Part shown: positions 43,001-54,233 of the stretch, in pieces
Layout of the letters: each line of letters opens with the position of its first letter
Position numbering within the stretch: position 1 is the first letter of the stretch
Origin: Streptomyces sp. NBC_01465
GTDB taxonomy: Bacteria; Actinomycetota; Actinomycetes; Streptomycetales; Streptomycetaceae
Reading direction: 5' to 3'
NCBI RefSeq assembly: GCF_036227325.1
Contig: NZ_CP109467.1
Coordinates: 62,001-126,000 of the forward strand
Length of the DNA stretch: 64,000 nt
Notes under the pieces: model-generated
What the model was told of the DNA's origin: nothing
Database searches by the model: none
What the model saw: only the letters and a program-made list of their open reading frames with translations
Translations under genes and position numbers: made by a program

Positions 43001-44772
43001 CCCGCGGGCACGTCCCAGTCGGCGCGGCGGTCGAGGTCGACGGTCGTGATGTTGTTGGCCGGCATGTCCTGCCAGGTCGCGGTGGAGGTGACCGCGAAAC
43101 GCGGCGCCGCCTCGGACAGCACGCTCTCCGCCCGCCCGCTGAGGTACTGCGGGTCCAACGGCACATATCCGGCACCGGACTTGAGGATCCCGAGGAGGCC
43201 GGCCACGAGGTCCTCGGTGCGCGGCAGCGCGAGGACCACGAGGTCCTCAGGGCCGGCACCGTGCCGGATGAGCTCCCAGGCCACGCCGTTCGCCCGGTCG
43301 TCGAGCTCCCGGTAGGTCAGCGTCCGGCCGTCGCACTCGACCGCCGGAGCGTCGGGTGTCCTGGCCACCTGGCTCTCGAACAGCTCGGGAATCGTCAGCT
43401 CGGAGGCTTCCGCGTCACTGCCGTCGAACCGGAGCAGCCGGTCGCGTTCGGTCGCGTCGAGTACGTCGACGGTGGCGATCGCACGCTCCGAGTCGGCGAC
43501 GAGCCGGTCCAGCACACGGACGAACCGCTGCGCGATGCCCTCCGCCGTGTCCCGGTCGAAGAGTCCGGTGGCGTACTCGAGACGGCACTGTGCGCCGCCC
43601 GCGCCGTCCGGGAGCAGGTCGAAGAAGAGGTCGAACTTGGCGGTGCCGGTCTCGAGCCGCTCGGCGCGGACCTGGAGGCCGGGCAGCTCCATGGGCGGCA
43701 CGGGGGGCTGCCAGGAGAGCATGACCTGGAAGAACGGGTTGTACGCGGTGGACCGGTCCGGGTTGAGCAGCTGCACGAGCCGCTCGAAGGGCATGTCCTG
43801 GTTGTCGTACGCGGCGAGGGAGCGGTCCCGTACCTGCTGGAGCAGTTGGCGGAAGGTCGGGTTGCCGGAGAGGTCGGCGCGCAGCACCCAGGTGTTGACG
43901 AAGAACCCGACGAGGTCGCGGAGGTCCTCGTCGGTGCGGTCGGTGATCGGCGCGCCGATCGACACGTCGTCACCGCATCCGAGGTGGTGCAGGAGCACGG
44001 CGAGCGCCGCGTGCATGACCATCGACACCGTGGTGTCCTGCTGTGCGGCCAGCTTCTCGACGGACGCGAGCAGTCCGGGCTCGATGGAGAACGGGATGCG
44101 GTCGCCCTCGGCGCTCATCGCCCGGGGCCGCGGGCGGTCCGTCGGGATGGCGAGCGGCTGCGGCAGGTCGGCCAACGCGTCGCGCCAGTAGGCGAGTTGG
44201 CGGGCCGCCACGCTCTCCGGGTCGTTCTCGTCTCCCAGGAGGTCCAGCTGCCAGAGCGTGTAGTCCGCGTACTGCACCGGGAGCGGCTCCCACGCGGGGG
44301 CGCTGCCCTGCCTGCGGGCCGCGTAGGCCTCGGTGAGGTCGCGGAACAGCGGTCCGAAGGACTCGCCGTCCACGGCGATGTGGTGTGCCACCACGACCAG
44401 AGTGTGCTCGCCCGGTCCGCTCTTCAGCAGCCGGGCGCGGATCGGCGCGTCCGCGGCCAGGTCGAAGGTCGCGGTGGCCACCTCGTCGACCGCCGCCGCC
44501 AGTGCGTCCTGCGCGACCTCGACGACCGGCAGGGCGAACGGCTGCTCCCCTGTGCCCAGCACCTGCTGGTGCGGAACACCGTCGTCGCCCTCGACGATCA
44601 CCGTACGGAGGACCTCGTGGCGGTCGATGATGTCGCGGAGCGCCGACTCCAGCGCCGCCACGCTCAGTTCACCGGTCAGCCGCAGGGCGAACGCGCCGTT
44701 GTAGGTCGGCGAGGGCCCTTCGAACCGGTCCACGAACCACAGCCGGCGCTGCGCGAACGACAACGGGATCAT
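37009..44772 (-). CDS. NRPS-1, two modules: C-A(Pip-type)-T-E-C-A-T
   Basis: A 2587-residue NRPS with the same layout as NRPS-2. C1 (HHIAVDG near 128); A1 ([11 protein letters not shown] near 611) with pocket D-V-F-S-V-A-S-Y-A-K, again piperazate-like; T1 GGDSLRS near 1012; epimerase [13 protein letters not shown] near 1206 with [10 protein letters not shown]2 HHTLFDG near 1699; A2 ([11 protein letters not shown] near 2142) with pocket D-V-P-D-E-A-V-V-E-K; T2 GGHSLL near 2532. The start is the ATG at 44772 (GGAGAAACA just upstream); 34 further upstream codons in frame lie in the intergenic gap. Its first C domain needs an upstream donor, which is not encoded directly before it; the condensation protein starting at 62548 is a candidate source. 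Confidence 0.96.
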   Translation of the reverse strand: MIPLSFAQRRLWFVDRFEGPSPTYNGAFALRLTGELSVAALESALRDIIDRHEVLRTVIVEGDDGVPHQQVLGTGEQPFALPVVEVAQDALAAAVDEVATATFDLAADAPIRARLLKSGPGEHTLVVVAHHIAVDGESFGPLFRDLTEAYAARRQGSAPAWEPLPVQYADYTLWQLDLLGDENDPESVAARQLAYWRDALADLPQPLAIPTDRPRPRAMSAEGDRIPFSIEPGLLASVEKLAAQQDTTVSMVMHAALAVLLHHLGCGDDVSIGAPITDRTDEDLRDLVGFFVNTWVLRADLSGNPTFRQLLQQVRDRSLAAYDNQDMPFERLVQLLNPDRSTAYNPFFQVMLSWQPPVPPMELPGLQVRAERLETGTAKFDLFFDLLPDGAGGAQCRLEYATGLFDRDTAEGIAQRFVRVLDRLVADSERAIATVDVLDATERDRLLRFDGSDAEASELTIPELFESQVARTPDAPAVECDGRTLTYRELDDRANGVAWELIRHGAGPEDLVVLALPRTEDLVAGLLGILKSGAGYVPLDPQYLSGRAESVLSEAAPRFAVTSTATWQDMPANNITTVDLDRRADWDVPAGAPDNARRTAPLGPDNLAYVMFTSGSTGKPKGATITHRGVVGGVQELVRVLDAPPGWRMLAGTSVNFDVSVFELLTTLTTGGTAELVANALALADRDSWNGQVISGVPSVLGELLGHLDKAPDVRTVVFAGDVLPGRLVRQVREALPGVQIVNSYGQSESFYATTFSLAASEEWADSDVAPIGTPLGNMRAYVLGPGLAPVPQGVIGELYVVGTCLGRGYHGRPGLTAERYVPNPYGPAGERMYRTGDLARWNAQGQLECVGRGDGQVKVRGFRIETSEVEAAITQHPGISQAVVISREVPSGGRRLVAYVVHTGEGAVGDDGAGGIGDVDVLAGASSAELRKFVASRLPDYMVPSAFVTLGRLPLGPTGKLDRSALPEPEFLGEAYREPRTEAELIIAAAYADVLGVDRVGVDDDFFAVGGDSLRSIQVVARTRARGLEVSTREIFECRTAARLAEVASDRQGQAPVLAELEGGGVGPMPLQPVAQQVFEHGGGTNRFAMSMVLELPTGIDADGLAATLDAVLDRHDLLRAQLVRGDESTLVARAAGSVRAADLIHRVDCDGRWDEPSSLAAAKAELYEAVGRLDPEAGTVADFVWFAAPSGAGRLLVVLHHLVVDGVSWRILMSDFAEAWQHVRAGKTPELPAVGTSARRWASALSDEAFSPEREAELTYWRDLLESPNPPLGARAFDPALDLWSTVETVRVQLPADVTEAVLTKLPAAFRGTGTDVLLAALALAVNRWRGADSSTLVRLEGHGREEDAVPGADLSRTVGWFTTMYPARVDVRGADLSDVLAGGQDAAKAIKRVKEQLREVPDKGLGYGLLRHLNPETAEQLADLPVPQIGFNYLGRISDSDVPEHLRTDGWGPASWSAELIAEPDPDLPALSALEVNSVATDTPEGPRLQAAFMFPTGVLTRERTSELAELWVQVLHGMAAYAARPQIGGLTPSDARLVTVRQNDIEGWEQSYGPLVEVWPQAPGQSGIQFQAALAEGSFDVYHMQFVLHLSGHVDPERMRAAGQALLDRYPNLRSAFLTTADGEPVQVVAEHVSLPWCHLDLTGLDEAEQDAALDAALADDRADQLDPARPPLLRLAQLTCGPQRSKLILTAHHTLFDGWSSPMVITDLIRLYAESAELAPVRSYGDYLAWLTRQDRDASAARWQAELEGFDEPTLVAAGLVPEGEAASLGRVEVPLTIDKGRELARRAAELGVTLNTLLQGAWAILVSKLTGQQDVVFGAAVNGRPADVIGSDEMVGLFINSLPTRALCRPGLSLGEVITDLQNRQISLIDHHYYGLADIQRGTGLPSLFDTIVVFENYPVDREGIVDANSAAGITIDAIRPFAGSHYPLTLNSSDPYLRLSLDYQKNLYGHDAAEEIATRLVRVLEQVLQDPSVPVAAVDVLGDDERDWLVSRINDTAHPVAVDTLPGAFEAQAERTPDAVALIGEKETLSYAEFNRRANQLAHWLVEQGAGPEQLVAVKIPRSVELMVAIYAVVKAGAAYVPVDTELPEDRVRHVLNSAKPLLVLDEQLPDVAAYPDTDPQRTLSPDNAAYAIFTSGSTGGPKGVPVAHRAIMNRLKWGIGHFQVGAEDRVLLSTTASFDVSVPELFAPLQVGAAVVIARPDGRRDPAYLAELIRRERVTGADFVPSLLEAFVAEPSAKECTSLRWIEVAGEAFPPALANRFVELLPQCSANNVYGPTEAAVEVTAWQHVPGSDRLPIGAPIWNTQVYVLDSALRPVAPGVTGELYLAGAQLARGYLGQTGLTSNRFVACPFGEPGSRMYRTGDVVRWTADGQVEYIGRADFQVKIRGFRIELAEIEQALTAHPDVDSAVAVVREDNADDQRLVAYVVPSGATAPDALDLTALTELAREHLPQYMVPSAIVPLAEFPKTPSGKLDRNALPAPDRTEAATGRGPRTPNEEVLCRLFAELLGVEEIGIDVDFFENGGHSLLATRLIGRIRNELDVDVKVTTVFRSPTVAELADRIEKSGKKSNRLQLRQMNV

Positions 44773-44816
44773 TGTTTCTCCAAATTCGGCAGAACCACGA
44801 GGGGGCGAGTCGTCAC

Positions 44817-46004
44817 TCAGCTGAGGTCGAGCAGGGTGAGGAGTTCGTCGTTGTAGAAGTCGTCGATGGAGCACGCCCCCGACAGCGTCGAGAAGTACCG
44901 GTCGATGTGCTCCTGGTGGCCGACCAGCTTCTGCAGCATGTCGGCCCGTCCCTGGGGCTTGAGTTCGGCCGTGTTGAGGGCGCCCTGGTAGTGGCTGAGG
45001 GCTTCGCCGCTGAGGTTGTTCTCGTAGCGGCGCAGCGCCGACTTGAGCGCCGCTTCGTCGTGCAGCTGGTCACCGATGTAGTCGGTGAGCGACTGGGCCT
45101 GGGCGAAGGCTTCGGTGATGCCGCGGGCGGTGATGGAGTCCTTGTGGTTCACCGCGTCGCCGACCAGCACCCAGCCGGGTCCGTAGGCCTTGCGGAAGTA
45201 GTTCTCCTGGTGGCCGGTGCCGTAGAGCTGTTCCTCGCGCTTGCCCGCCATCATCCGCTCGTACAGTGCGGGCGCGGTCGTGCGGAAGCTGTCGAGGTAG
45301 AAGGGCTCCACTCCCTTGCGGACGTCGTTGTACTCGTCCTGCGGGAAGTAGGTCATGAGGAGCGTGAGGTCGTCGTTGGTGGGGATGACGCCGATCCAGC
45401 GGCCCGGCCGCTCGTACAGCTCGAAGTGCGAGGGGACCCCCGACCAGTAGCTGTAGTAGGTGCAGCTGACCCGTGCGTGCTCGACGACGTTCTGCGCGCC
45501 GGCCTTGCGGGCCACCAGCGAGCGCATGCCGTCGGCGCCGACGACGAGGGGGGCCCGTTCCGTCGTCTCGGTGCCGGCGGGCGTGGTGTACCGCACACCG
45601 ACGACCCGGTCGCCCTCCCACAGCAGGTCCTTGACGGCGCAGCCCTGCTGGAATTCCACGCCGGCCTCGACGGCTCCTTCGGCGAGGATCGGGTCGAGTA
45701 CGTACCGGCGCGGGGCGTAGGTGTAGTGCAGGTCGTCGAGCGGGAGCGAGAAGCCCTCGATCCGGACGTCGGGACCCTCGTAGCTCTGCTTCGTGATCTG
45801 CCTGCAGCCCGCGTCGCGCAGCTTGTCGAGCAGCCCCCACCGGTTGAGGAGCGACATGCCCTGCATATGGATGTAGTGCGAGGACAGTGTGTCCAGAGGG
45901 AATTGCGCCTTTTCGAGAAGCAGGACCCGATAGCCCTTCTTCGCGAACAGCATGGCCGTCGGCGAACCCGCACAACGGGCACCGATGACAATCACGTCGT
46001 ACAT
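44817..46004 (-). CDS. FAD-dependent oxygenase paired with free-standing A and PCP
   Basis: A 395-residue flavoprotein of the geranylgeranyl-reductase/aromatic-hydroxylase-like superfamily. The N-terminal dinucleotide motif is [11 protein letters not shown], the second FAD contact [14 protein letters not shown] near residues 272-285, and VVGADGMRS lies between them. It is encoded directly after the free-standing PCP and A-domain genes, so the most likely substrate is an aminoacyl-S-PCP. Related flavoenzymes in azinothricin-type clusters were, as far as I remember, suggested to N-hydroxylate amino acids; C-hydroxylation or desaturation are alternatives. The ATG at 46004 follows GAGAGG at eight bases. 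NRPS-1 starts 44 bases after its stop. Confidence 0.88.
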   Translation of the reverse strand: MYDVIVIGARCAGSPTAMLFAKKGYRVLLLEKAQFPLDTLSSHYIHMQGMSLLNRWGLLDKLRDAGCRQITKQSYEGPDVRIEGFSLPLDDLHYTYAPRRYVLDPILAEGAVEAGVEFQQGCAVKDLLWEGDRVVGVRYTTPAGTETTERAPLVVGADGMRSLVARKAGAQNVVEHARVSCTYYSYWSGVPSHFELYERPGRWIGVIPTNDDLTLLMTYFPQDEYNDVRKGVEPFYLDSFRTTAPALYERMMAGKREEQLYGTGHQENYFRKAYGPGWVLVGDAVNHKDSITARGITEAFAQAQSLTDYIGDQLHDEAALKSALRRYENNLSGEALSHYQGALNTAELKPQGRADMLQKLVGHQEHIDRYFSTLSGACSIDDFYNDELLTLLDLS

Positions 46005-46043
46005 GGCTCGCCTCTCTTACCGGGGGTGTGAATTGGATGGAAG

Positions 46044-46274
46044 CTACGCGGTCATGGCACGCAGGGATTCGATGTACGAGGAGATCGACTTCACGGTCGG
46101 GTTGAGGAACATCTGGTCCATCGGGACCTCGACGCCCAGATCCGTCAGGAACGCTCCCTGGATCTTGACCATGATCACGGACTGGCCGCCCAGGGCGAAG
46201 AAGTCGTCGTCGATCGATATCTCGTCACGCTGGAGTTCCCGGCACCAAATGGCGCGCACGCTCTCGGAAATCAT
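46044..46274 (-). CDS. Free-standing peptidyl carrier protein
   Basis: A 76-residue discrete PCP with the phosphopantetheine site [12 protein letters not shown] (Ser32). The ATG at 46274 shares its A with the TGA of the A-domain gene and follows AGAGGA at five bases; a GTG at 46277 is an alternative. It should be loaded by the A domain encoded before it and present the aminoacyl group to the flavin oxygenase encoded after it. The protein is clearly different from the other free-standing PCP (17467-17739), so the cluster has two separate trans stations. Confidence 0.93.
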   Translation of the reverse strand: MISESVRAIWCRELQRDEISIDDDFFALGGQSVIMVKIQGAFLTDLGVEVPMDQMFLNPTVKSISSYIESLRAMTA

Positions 46275-47872
46275 CACAGTCCTCTCTGGGCCGCGGTGCC
46301 GTTGTCGGCGTTCTGGTTCTTGAGCGCGTCGACAAGGGCCGCGCGGTCGACTTTTCCGTGCGGGCTCAGGGGAATTCCCGGGACTTCCAGGAATCTGGCC
46401 GGGACCATGTTCCGCGGCAGCGCCGTCAGCAGGCGGGTGCGTACGTCGTCCTCGTCGAGTCCGTCCCCGGCCGGGACGACGAACGCGGTCAGTTCGGCCT
46501 CGCCGGCATCGGTGTACGTGACCGCCACGGCGGCCTCCCGCACTCCGTCCAGCCGGCCGAGCGCACGCTCGATGTCGGTGGGATCGATGCGCATCCCGCG
46601 CACCTTCACCTGCGCGTCCATCCGTCCCGCGACGACGAGTTCGCCCGCCTCGGTCACATGGCCGCGGTCGCCGGTGCGGTACAGCCGCAGCGGCGCGCCG
46701 TCGACCTCGATCGTCGTGAACTTCTCGTTCTCGGGGCCCGCGGTACCGAGGTAGCCGGCGCCGACTCCGGCCCCGGCGATGCAGATCTCGCCGTACTCCC
46801 CCGCGCCGACGCCGCGCAGCTGCTCGTCGAGGAGGTGGATGTCGGTGTTGTAGGCGGGCCTGCCGACCGGTGCGATGTCGTGCTCGCCGGGCCGGTAGGC
46901 GGCGAGGTCGTACGACGTCGCGACGTCCGTGCACTCGGCGACTCCGTACTGGTGCAGCAGGGTGCAGGTGTTGCCCTCGCGCCGCATCCAGTCCGTGAGC
47001 CGTTCGGCCTTGAGGGCCTCCCCGCCGAAGAGCACGTAGTCGAGCCGGGTGAGCGCGTCACCGCCTCGCGCGGCCTCCCAGTCCACCAGCACGTACAGGG
47101 TGCTGGAGGCGCAGTGCACCACCCGGATGTCGTGGTCGGTGAGGATGCGGTACGCCATCATGGCGTCGAAGTTGCGGCTCGCCATCAGGTACTGGGTGGC
47201 GCCGCAGAACAGCGGTGTCATCAGGGCGCGTTGGGAGAGGTCGAACCCGAAGGCGCTGACGACCAGGTTGTGGGATCCGCTGTGCAGTCCGTACTCGAGT
47301 TTCAGCCAGTTCATCAGGTTGAACCAGCCCTCGTGGCGCACCGCGGTCAGCTTCGGCGTGCCGGTCGACCCGGACGTGAAGACCGCGTAGCAGATGTCGT
47401 CGCCCGTGACGGGAACGCCGGGAGAGGTCGCGGGGAGCGCTGCCAGGTCGTCGGAGAGCTGCTCCAGATCGACGACGTCGACGGCCGCCGACTCGACCAT
47501 CCCGGCCGTCGCCGGGGAGGCGACGATCAGGCCGAGGTCGGGTACCTGGCCGAGCAGCAGCTGGAGCCTCTCCGCCGGGTAGGCCGGGTCGAACGGTACG
47601 TAGGCCGCGCCCGCCTTCAGCGTCCCGAGGATGGCGACGAGCAGGTCGGCCGAGTAGTCGAGACAGACGCCGACCTTCGTACCCCGGCCGATTCCGCGCG
47701 CGCCGAGGAAGTGCGCGAAGCGGTTCGCCCGCGTGTCCAGCTCCGCGTACGTCGCCTGCCGGCCGGCCCGGGAGACGGCGACGGCATCGGGGGCGGCCTG
47801 CACGTTCGCCTCGAACTGCCGGTGGACGACGGGCTCCGATGGCAGGGCGACCCGCTTTCCCTGAAGGATCAT
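46274..47872 (-). CDS. Free-standing NRPS adenylation domain
   Basis: A complete A domain of about 530 residues without C or T domains: [12 protein letters not shown] (A3), SAFGFDLSQRALMTPL (A4), HQYGVAECTDV (A5), YRTGDRG (A7), VKVRGMRIDP (A8) and SPHGKVDRAAL (A10, catalytic Lys). My pocket reading is D-L-R-H-L-G-Q-D-V-K, which matches no code I know. The ATG at 47872 follows GGAG; a TTG one codon upstream is possible. It is the only free-standing A domain in the window, so it may load both discrete PCPs. It is translationally coupled to the PCP at 46044-46274. Confidence 0.94.
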   Translation of the reverse strand: MILQGKRVALPSEPVVHRQFEANVQAAPDAVAVSRAGRQATYAELDTRANRFAHFLGARGIGRGTKVGVCLDYSADLLVAILGTLKAGAAYVPFDPAYPAERLQLLLGQVPDLGLIVASPATAGMVESAAVDVVDLEQLSDDLAALPATSPGVPVTGDDICYAVFTSGSTGTPKLTAVRHEGWFNLMNWLKLEYGLHSGSHNLVVSAFGFDLSQRALMTPLFCGATQYLMASRNFDAMMAYRILTDHDIRVVHCASSTLYVLVDWEAARGGDALTRLDYVLFGGEALKAERLTDWMRREGNTCTLLHQYGVAECTDVATSYDLAAYRPGEHDIAPVGRPAYNTDIHLLDEQLRGVGAGEYGEICIAGAGVGAGYLGTAGPENEKFTTIEVDGAPLRLYRTGDRGHVTEAGELVVAGRMDAQVKVRGMRIDPTDIERALGRLDGVREAAVAVTYTDAGEAELTAFVVPAGDGLDEDDVRTRLLTALPRNMVPARFLEVPGIPLSPHGKVDRAALVDALKNQNADNGTAAQRGL

Positions 47873-47966
47873 CAACTGACTCCGATGTGAGGGGGTCCGG
47901 TCTGACGAGCCGCCGGCCGAACCGCGGGGAGGCGGGAGTCGGCCGGCGTGTGCGGGCGGTGCGCCC

Positions 47967-48713
47967 CTAGGCGGTCCGTCGCTCGACGGACCGTCCGTCG
48001 ACGGTTTCGAGCAGGTGGGTCAGCCACTGGTCGAGGGACAGACCGTGTGCGGCGGCCGCCTTCGCGTGGTACTCCAGTCGGCCGGCGGACAGTTCGACGG
48101 TGAGCGTGGTGCTCTTCTGCCGGTCTTTTCCGTCGGCCGCCGACTCGGCCGGCCGGTCCACCGCGACCTGCTCGTCGTCGTTGTCCGGCAGCGTCTCGGT
48201 GGCGTCGCTCTGTGCTGCCAGGCTCGCGCGGACCGCCTTGCGCAGTTCGTTGCGCGACCACTTCTGCTGTTCGGCCTTGCGCAGCCAGTAGTCCTGCTCC
48301 GGCGGGGACAGCCGGGTGACCTCCGCGTGATGGGCGAAGCTGAGGCCGTCCCGCCTGCGGTCGTGCTCGAACCGCCGGGCCACCCAGGCGTAGTTGCGCA
48401 GGGTCTGGTAGTCGAGGCCCGTGCGCTCGATCGCCTCCTTGTACCGCCGCCACCCGTAGGTGGCCTCGCCGTACTTCAGCCAGTCGCCGAGCCACCAGGC
48501 CGAGGAGTTCGCGAGCTCGCGCAGGTTGGTCCCGATCTGCTCCCAGGCCCGCTCGGGCAGATTCTGCGGGAAGGTCATCCCCGACTTCTGCACCGTGGCG
48601 TGTGTCCCCACGAAGGGCAGGAGCACGCCGCGCTGTGCCGGCTCACCGCTGTGCGCCGTAGGCCTCGCCCGGAATCCGCTCGCGGTCCTCGCAGCGCCCG
48701 TCACAAGCTCCAT
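47967..48713 (-). CDS. LmbU/NovE/HmtD-family transcriptional regulator, copy 1
   Basis: A protein of about 248 residues with the family block SSAWWLGDWLKYGEATYG, TLRNYAWVARRFEHDRR and FAHHAEVTRLSPPEQDYWL. LmbU-type proteins are cluster-situated activators (lincomycin, novobiocin, himastatin) that lack a classical helix-turn-helix. The ATG at 48713 has GGGGAG directly touching it; the GTG at codon 4 (48704) is better spaced from GGAG and may be the real start. The gene sits between mbtH and the A-domain gene in the NRPS operon, so the regulator is probably co-expressed with the enzymes it controls. A paralogue is encoded at 55078-55827. Confidence 0.9.
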   Translation of the reverse strand: MELVTGAARTASGFRARPTAHSGEPAQRGVLLPFVGTHATVQKSGMTFPQNLPERAWEQIGTNLRELANSSAWWLGDWLKYGEATYGWRRYKEAIERTGLDYQTLRNYAWVARRFEHDRRRDGLSFAHHAEVTRLSPPEQDYWLRKAEQQKWSRNELRKAVRASLAAQSDATETLPDNDDEQVAVDRPAESAADGKDRQKSTTLTVELSAGRLEYHAKAAAAHGLSLDQWLTHLLETVDGRSVERRTA

Positions 48714-48761
48714 CTCCCCACTCAGAGTGTCTTCCTGCGGTCGGCCGCGGACCGGAGGCGA

Positions 48762-48977
48762 TCAGTCCGCCGCCATGGCCACCTGCAGGCTCTTGGGCCG
48801 CAGGTCGGTCCAGTTCTGCTCGACGTACTCCAGGCACTCGGCCCGGGTCGCCTCGCCGAACACCACGCGCCAGCCTGCGGGCACCTCGGCGAACACCGGC
48901 CAGAGGGAGTGCTGTTCTTCGTCGTTGACCACCACGTGGAAGCGGCCGTCCGCGTCATCGAAGGGGTTCGTGCTCAA
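48762..48977 (-). CDS. MbtH-like protein
   Basis: A 71-residue MbtH-family chaperone and activator of NRPS adenylation domains. The family signature is complete: [26 protein letters not shown] and [17 protein letters not shown]. The start is the TTG at 48977, with AAGGA nine bases upstream; no ATG or GTG in frame gives a sensible N-terminus. It is the first gene of the NRPS operon, with operator copy 3 about 96 bases upstream of its start. It should serve the A domains of NRPS-1, -2, -3 and probably the free-standing one. Confidence 0.95.
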   Translation of the reverse strand: MSTNPFDDADGRFHVVVNDEEQHSLWPVFAEVPAGWRVVFGEATRAECLEYVEQNWTDLRPKSLQVAMAAD

Positions 48978-49430
48978 CTGGCACCGTCCTTGTCCGTCAT
49001 GGGTGACTCGGGGTGGGTCATCGCCGGTCCGGGTACGAAAGGGCACCGGACGCGGGCTCGCCGGCCGGTGTCTGTCCGGTCGACAGGACACCCGGCAGGC
49101 AGCGGTCCCGGCGATGCCACGTCACCGTAGAGATCCGGCCGTCGGCGCTACAAGGACGGCGAGCCCATCGCGCTTCCTGCCGCCAAAGGCGCCTGCACCC
49201 CGGCGGGATCCCCTGTACCCCACCGGTTTCCTGTGCCACGATGCCGCGCTCCGCAGGACCGGGCCGCGGTGCCCGACCCCGCATGGACGCCGCCAACTGC
49301 CGTACGGTTTCGGGGAGTTGGCGGAGCGGGCACTGCACTACCCGCACGCGACATCGGTGACTTACGGTGCCATCCACGAGCCGCACAAGTACGGAATCAG
49401 CCATGTGCGGTCGACTCTCAGGAGCGGGGA
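48978..49430. other. Divergent intergenic region upstream of the NRPS operon
   Basis: A 453-base gap between the MbtH start (minus) and the secreted hydrolase-like start (plus). It carries operator copy 3 (49073-49090). No convincing gene is present: open frames across it lack ribosome sites and family features. The A/T-richer part around 49350-49400 probably contains the plus-strand promoter, but no clear boxes are seen. Confidence 0.55.
49073..49090. promoter_or_regulatory. 18-bp near-palindromic operator, copy 3
   Basis: TGTCCGGTCGACAGGACA, with perfect TGTCC/GGACA arms and a GTCGAC core. It lies in the promoter region of the mbtH-led NRPS operon, with the divergent hydrolase-like/arg genes on the other side, so it may control both the assembly line and precursor supply. 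Confidence 0.62.
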
Positions 49431-50615
49431 ATGGCGATGACGGCAGGGAAGAGACCAAGGGCCTGCGTGATCGGTCTGGCGGCGGTGGCGCTCACCGCCA
49501 CCGTCTTCACGGGGCCTGCCCGGGCTTCGGGCGGCACGGCTGTCGCGGCGACCGACCACCAGGCCACGCAGGCTGCGATCGACGCGGCCGTGGCAGCCGG
49601 CATACCCGGCGTCACCGCCGAGGCACGGGATGCGGGCGGTGTCTGGAAATCGGCGACGGGCGTGGGCGACCTCAAGACCGGCGCTCCGCGCGGCAAGGAC
49701 GACCGGTTCCGCGTCGGCAGTCTCACCAACACCTTCGTGGCGACGGTCCTCCTGCAGATGGAGGCGGAGAAGAAGATCGGTCTCGACACGACCGTGGACC
49801 ACTATCTGCCCGGTGTGGTGACGGGCAACGGGAACGACGGCAGCAAGATCACCGTCCGGCAGCTGCTCAACCACACCAGCGGACTCTTCGACTACCTCGC
49901 CGACGTGCCGTACTACGAGACGTACACCATGGGCGACGGCTTCCTCCAGCACCGGTACGACACCCTGACGCCCCAGCAGCGCCTCAAGGTGGCCTTCTCC
50001 CACGCGCCGGCGTTCACGCCGGGGGCCAGGCATTCCTTCTCCCACACCAACGACGTCCTGGCCGCACTGATCGTCCAGAAGATCAGCGGCAGACCGTACG
50101 AGGACGAGGTGCGCCGGCGCATCGTCGAACCCCTGGGGCTGCGGGCGACGTCCAACCCCGGCACGAGCGCCAATCTGCCCCTGCCCAGCAGCCGCGGCTA
50201 CTCCAAGCTCTTCTACAGCACACAGCCCGACCGCATCGACGACGTCACCCGCCTCAACGGCTCTCAGAACTGGGGCGACGGTGACATCATCTCCAGCGCG
50301 GCCGATCTGAACCGGTTCTACCGGGCCCTGATGGGCGGAAAGCTGCTGCCCGCGCAGCAGTTGAAGGAACTGAAGACGGTCGTCGTCAACCCCGACTTCC
50401 CGATCTCGTCCTACGGGCTCGGCGTCGAGACGCTCGCGATGAGCTGCGGCATCACGCTCTGGTACCACGACGGCGGTGTGGTCGGCTCGCTCACCCTCTC
50501 CGCCTTCACCGAGGACGGCAGCCACCAGCTCACGTTCAACTACAACGGCGACTGGGACGCATCGGGGATCATCCCGATCCTGAACGCCGAGTTCTGCGAC
50601 ACGACGTCCCGCTGA
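49431..50615 (+). CDS. Secreted penicillin-binding protein/class C beta-lactamase-like protein with degenerate active site
   Basis: A 394-residue serine-hydrolase-fold protein with a Sec signal peptide (positive start, hydrophobic run, probable cleavage near ARA-SGG at 32). Fold markers LLNHTSGLFDY and YHDGGVVGS are present. The first catalytic motif, normally S-x-x-K, reads Ser97-Leu-Thr-Asn100, and the second, normally Y-x-N, reads Phe203-Ser-His205, so both general-base residues are missing. The protein may therefore be a binding protein, or use a different mechanism, rather than a D,D-peptidase, beta-lactamase or SurE-like peptide cyclase. The ATG at 49431 follows AGGAG at seven bases. 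It precedes argC by 57 bases in the same direction and may share the transcript. Confidence 0.85.
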   Translation: MAMTAGKRPRACVIGLAAVALTATVFTGPARASGGTAVAATDHQATQAAIDAAVAAGIPGVTAEARDAGGVWKSATGVGDLKTGAPRGKDDRFRVGSLTNTFVATVLLQMEAEKKIGLDTTVDHYLPGVVTGNGNDGSKITVRQLLNHTSGLFDYLADVPYYETYTMGDGFLQHRYDTLTPQQRLKVAFSHAPAFTPGARHSFSHTNDVLAALIVQKISGRPYEDEVRRRIVEPLGLRATSNPGTSANLPLPSSRGYSKLFYSTQPDRIDDVTRLNGSQNWGDGDIISSAADLNRFYRALMGGKLLPAQQLKELKTVVVNPDFPISSYGLGVETLAMSCGITLWYHDGGVVGSLTLSAFTEDGSHQLTFNYNGDWDASGIIPILNAEFCDTTSR

Positions 50616-52845
<2,230 letters not shown>

Positions 52846-52849
<4 letters not shown>

Positions 52850-54078
52850 GCGCTTCTCCGACCGCCCGCCCTGCCGGCAGCAACGCGGCGCTGACCAGCC
52901 GCTGGCAGAACGTCATGATGGACAACTTCGGCACCCCTAGGCTGCCGTTGACCGAAGGCCTCGGCACCCGGGTCCGGGACGCCGAGGGCAACGAGTACCT
53001 CGACTTCGTCGGCGGCATCGCGGTCAACGCGCTCGGACACGCGCATCCCGCGGTCGTACGGGCGGTCACCGAGCAGATCGCCCGGATGGGACACGTCTCC
53101 AACCTGTTCATCGCCGAACCGACCGTGCGGCTCGCCGAGCGCCTGCTCGAGCTCGCCGGACGCCGGGGCCGGGTCTACTTCTCCAACTCGGGCGCCGAGG
53201 CCGTCGAAGCAGCCGTCAAGATCGGCAGGCTCACCGGCCGTACGCACATGGTGTCGGCCGTCGGAGGATTCCACGGCCGCACCATGGGGGCCCTGGCCCT
53301 CACCGGGCAGCCCGCCAAGCAGCGCCCCTTCGAACCGCTGCCGGGTGAGGTCAGCCATGTCCCGTACGGGGACGCCGAGGCCCTGCGATCCGCCGTGACC
53401 CGGGACACGGCGCTCCTGGTGCTCGAACCCGTACAAGGGGAGTACGGCGTGGTCGTCCCGCCGCCCGGCTATCTGCGGGCGGCACGCGAGATCACCGCGG
53501 CGACCGGAACCCTCCTCGTCCTGGACGAGATCCAGACCGGCATCGGGCGCACGGGCCACTGGTTCGCGGCACAGCGGGAAGGCGTCGAGGCCGATGTGGT
53601 CACGCTCGCCAAGGGACTGGGCGGCGGACTGCCCATCGGCGCGACGCTTGCCTTCGGCGCCGCGGCCGAGCTGCTGACGCCCGGTACTCACGGCTCGACC
53701 TTCAGCGGGAACCCGGTGGCCTGCGCGGCCGCGCTCGCCGTCCTGGACACCATCGAGCAGGCCGGCGTCCTCGCCCACGTGACCCGGGCCGGGCAGCGGC
53801 TGCGGCGCGGTCTTGAGGCACTGGCCCACCCGCTCGTGCGCGAAGTCCGCGGCGCCGGGCTGCTGTGGGGCGTCGCGCTCCACGGGGAGCACGCGGCGCT
53901 CGTACAGCAGTCGGCTCAGGACCGGGGGCTCCTGGTGAATGCGGTGTTGCCGGACGTCGTCCGGCTGGCCCCGCCGCTGATCGTGACGGACCGCGAGGTG
54001 GACAGCTTCCTCGACGGCTTCGGGGCGGCCCTGACAGCAGCCGCGCATAGCGTTCATCTCACTTCATTGCAACACTAG
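52846..54078 (+). CDS. argD: Acetylornithine aminotransferase
   Basis: A 410-residue class III PLP aminotransferase: [46 protein letters not shown] and the PLP-lysine motif [14 protein letters not shown] are all present. It converts N-acetylglutamate semialdehyde to N-acetylornithine. The ATG overlaps the argJ stop. The last codons contain the first of three TTCATTGCA-type repeats that continue into the intergenic region, so a regulator of the following gene may bind partly over the argD end. Other class III aminotransferases (4-aminobutyrate type) are formally possible, but the operon context makes ArgD very likely. Confidence 0.95.
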
Positions 54079-54120
54079 GCGATTGATTCATTGCATTGAA
54101 GTCAAATCCATTGCAATGAA
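54063..54120. repeat. Three ATTGCA-type operator-like repeats
   Basis: TTCATTGCAA at 54063, TTCATTGCATTGAA at 54087-54100 and TCCATTGCAATGAA at 54107-54120. The last two are near-palindromes of the ideal TTCATTGCAATGAA, with starts 24 and 20 bases apart. They are strikingly A/T-rich for this DNA and lie at the end of argD and just upstream of the DUF4097 gene. They look like binding sites of a dimeric repressor (TetR- or PadR-type) that is not encoded in the window. Confidence 0.6.
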
Positions 54121-54233
54121 TTAGCGGCCCTGACCTGCACATACAATGCCCATACGCAACAGACGTGTTGCCACTTTACTGAACGCAACGTAGCGTTTTC
54201 TTCATCGAGAAATACACGCCGAAGGAGCGCACG

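Noticed and set aside
36493..44856. Very long plus-strand open frames opposite NRPS-1 and NRPS-2 (also 31932-37112 and 24289-27900)
   Set aside because: They mirror the NRPS codons on the opposite strand, show no recognisable domains and have shadow composition typical of high-GC DNA.
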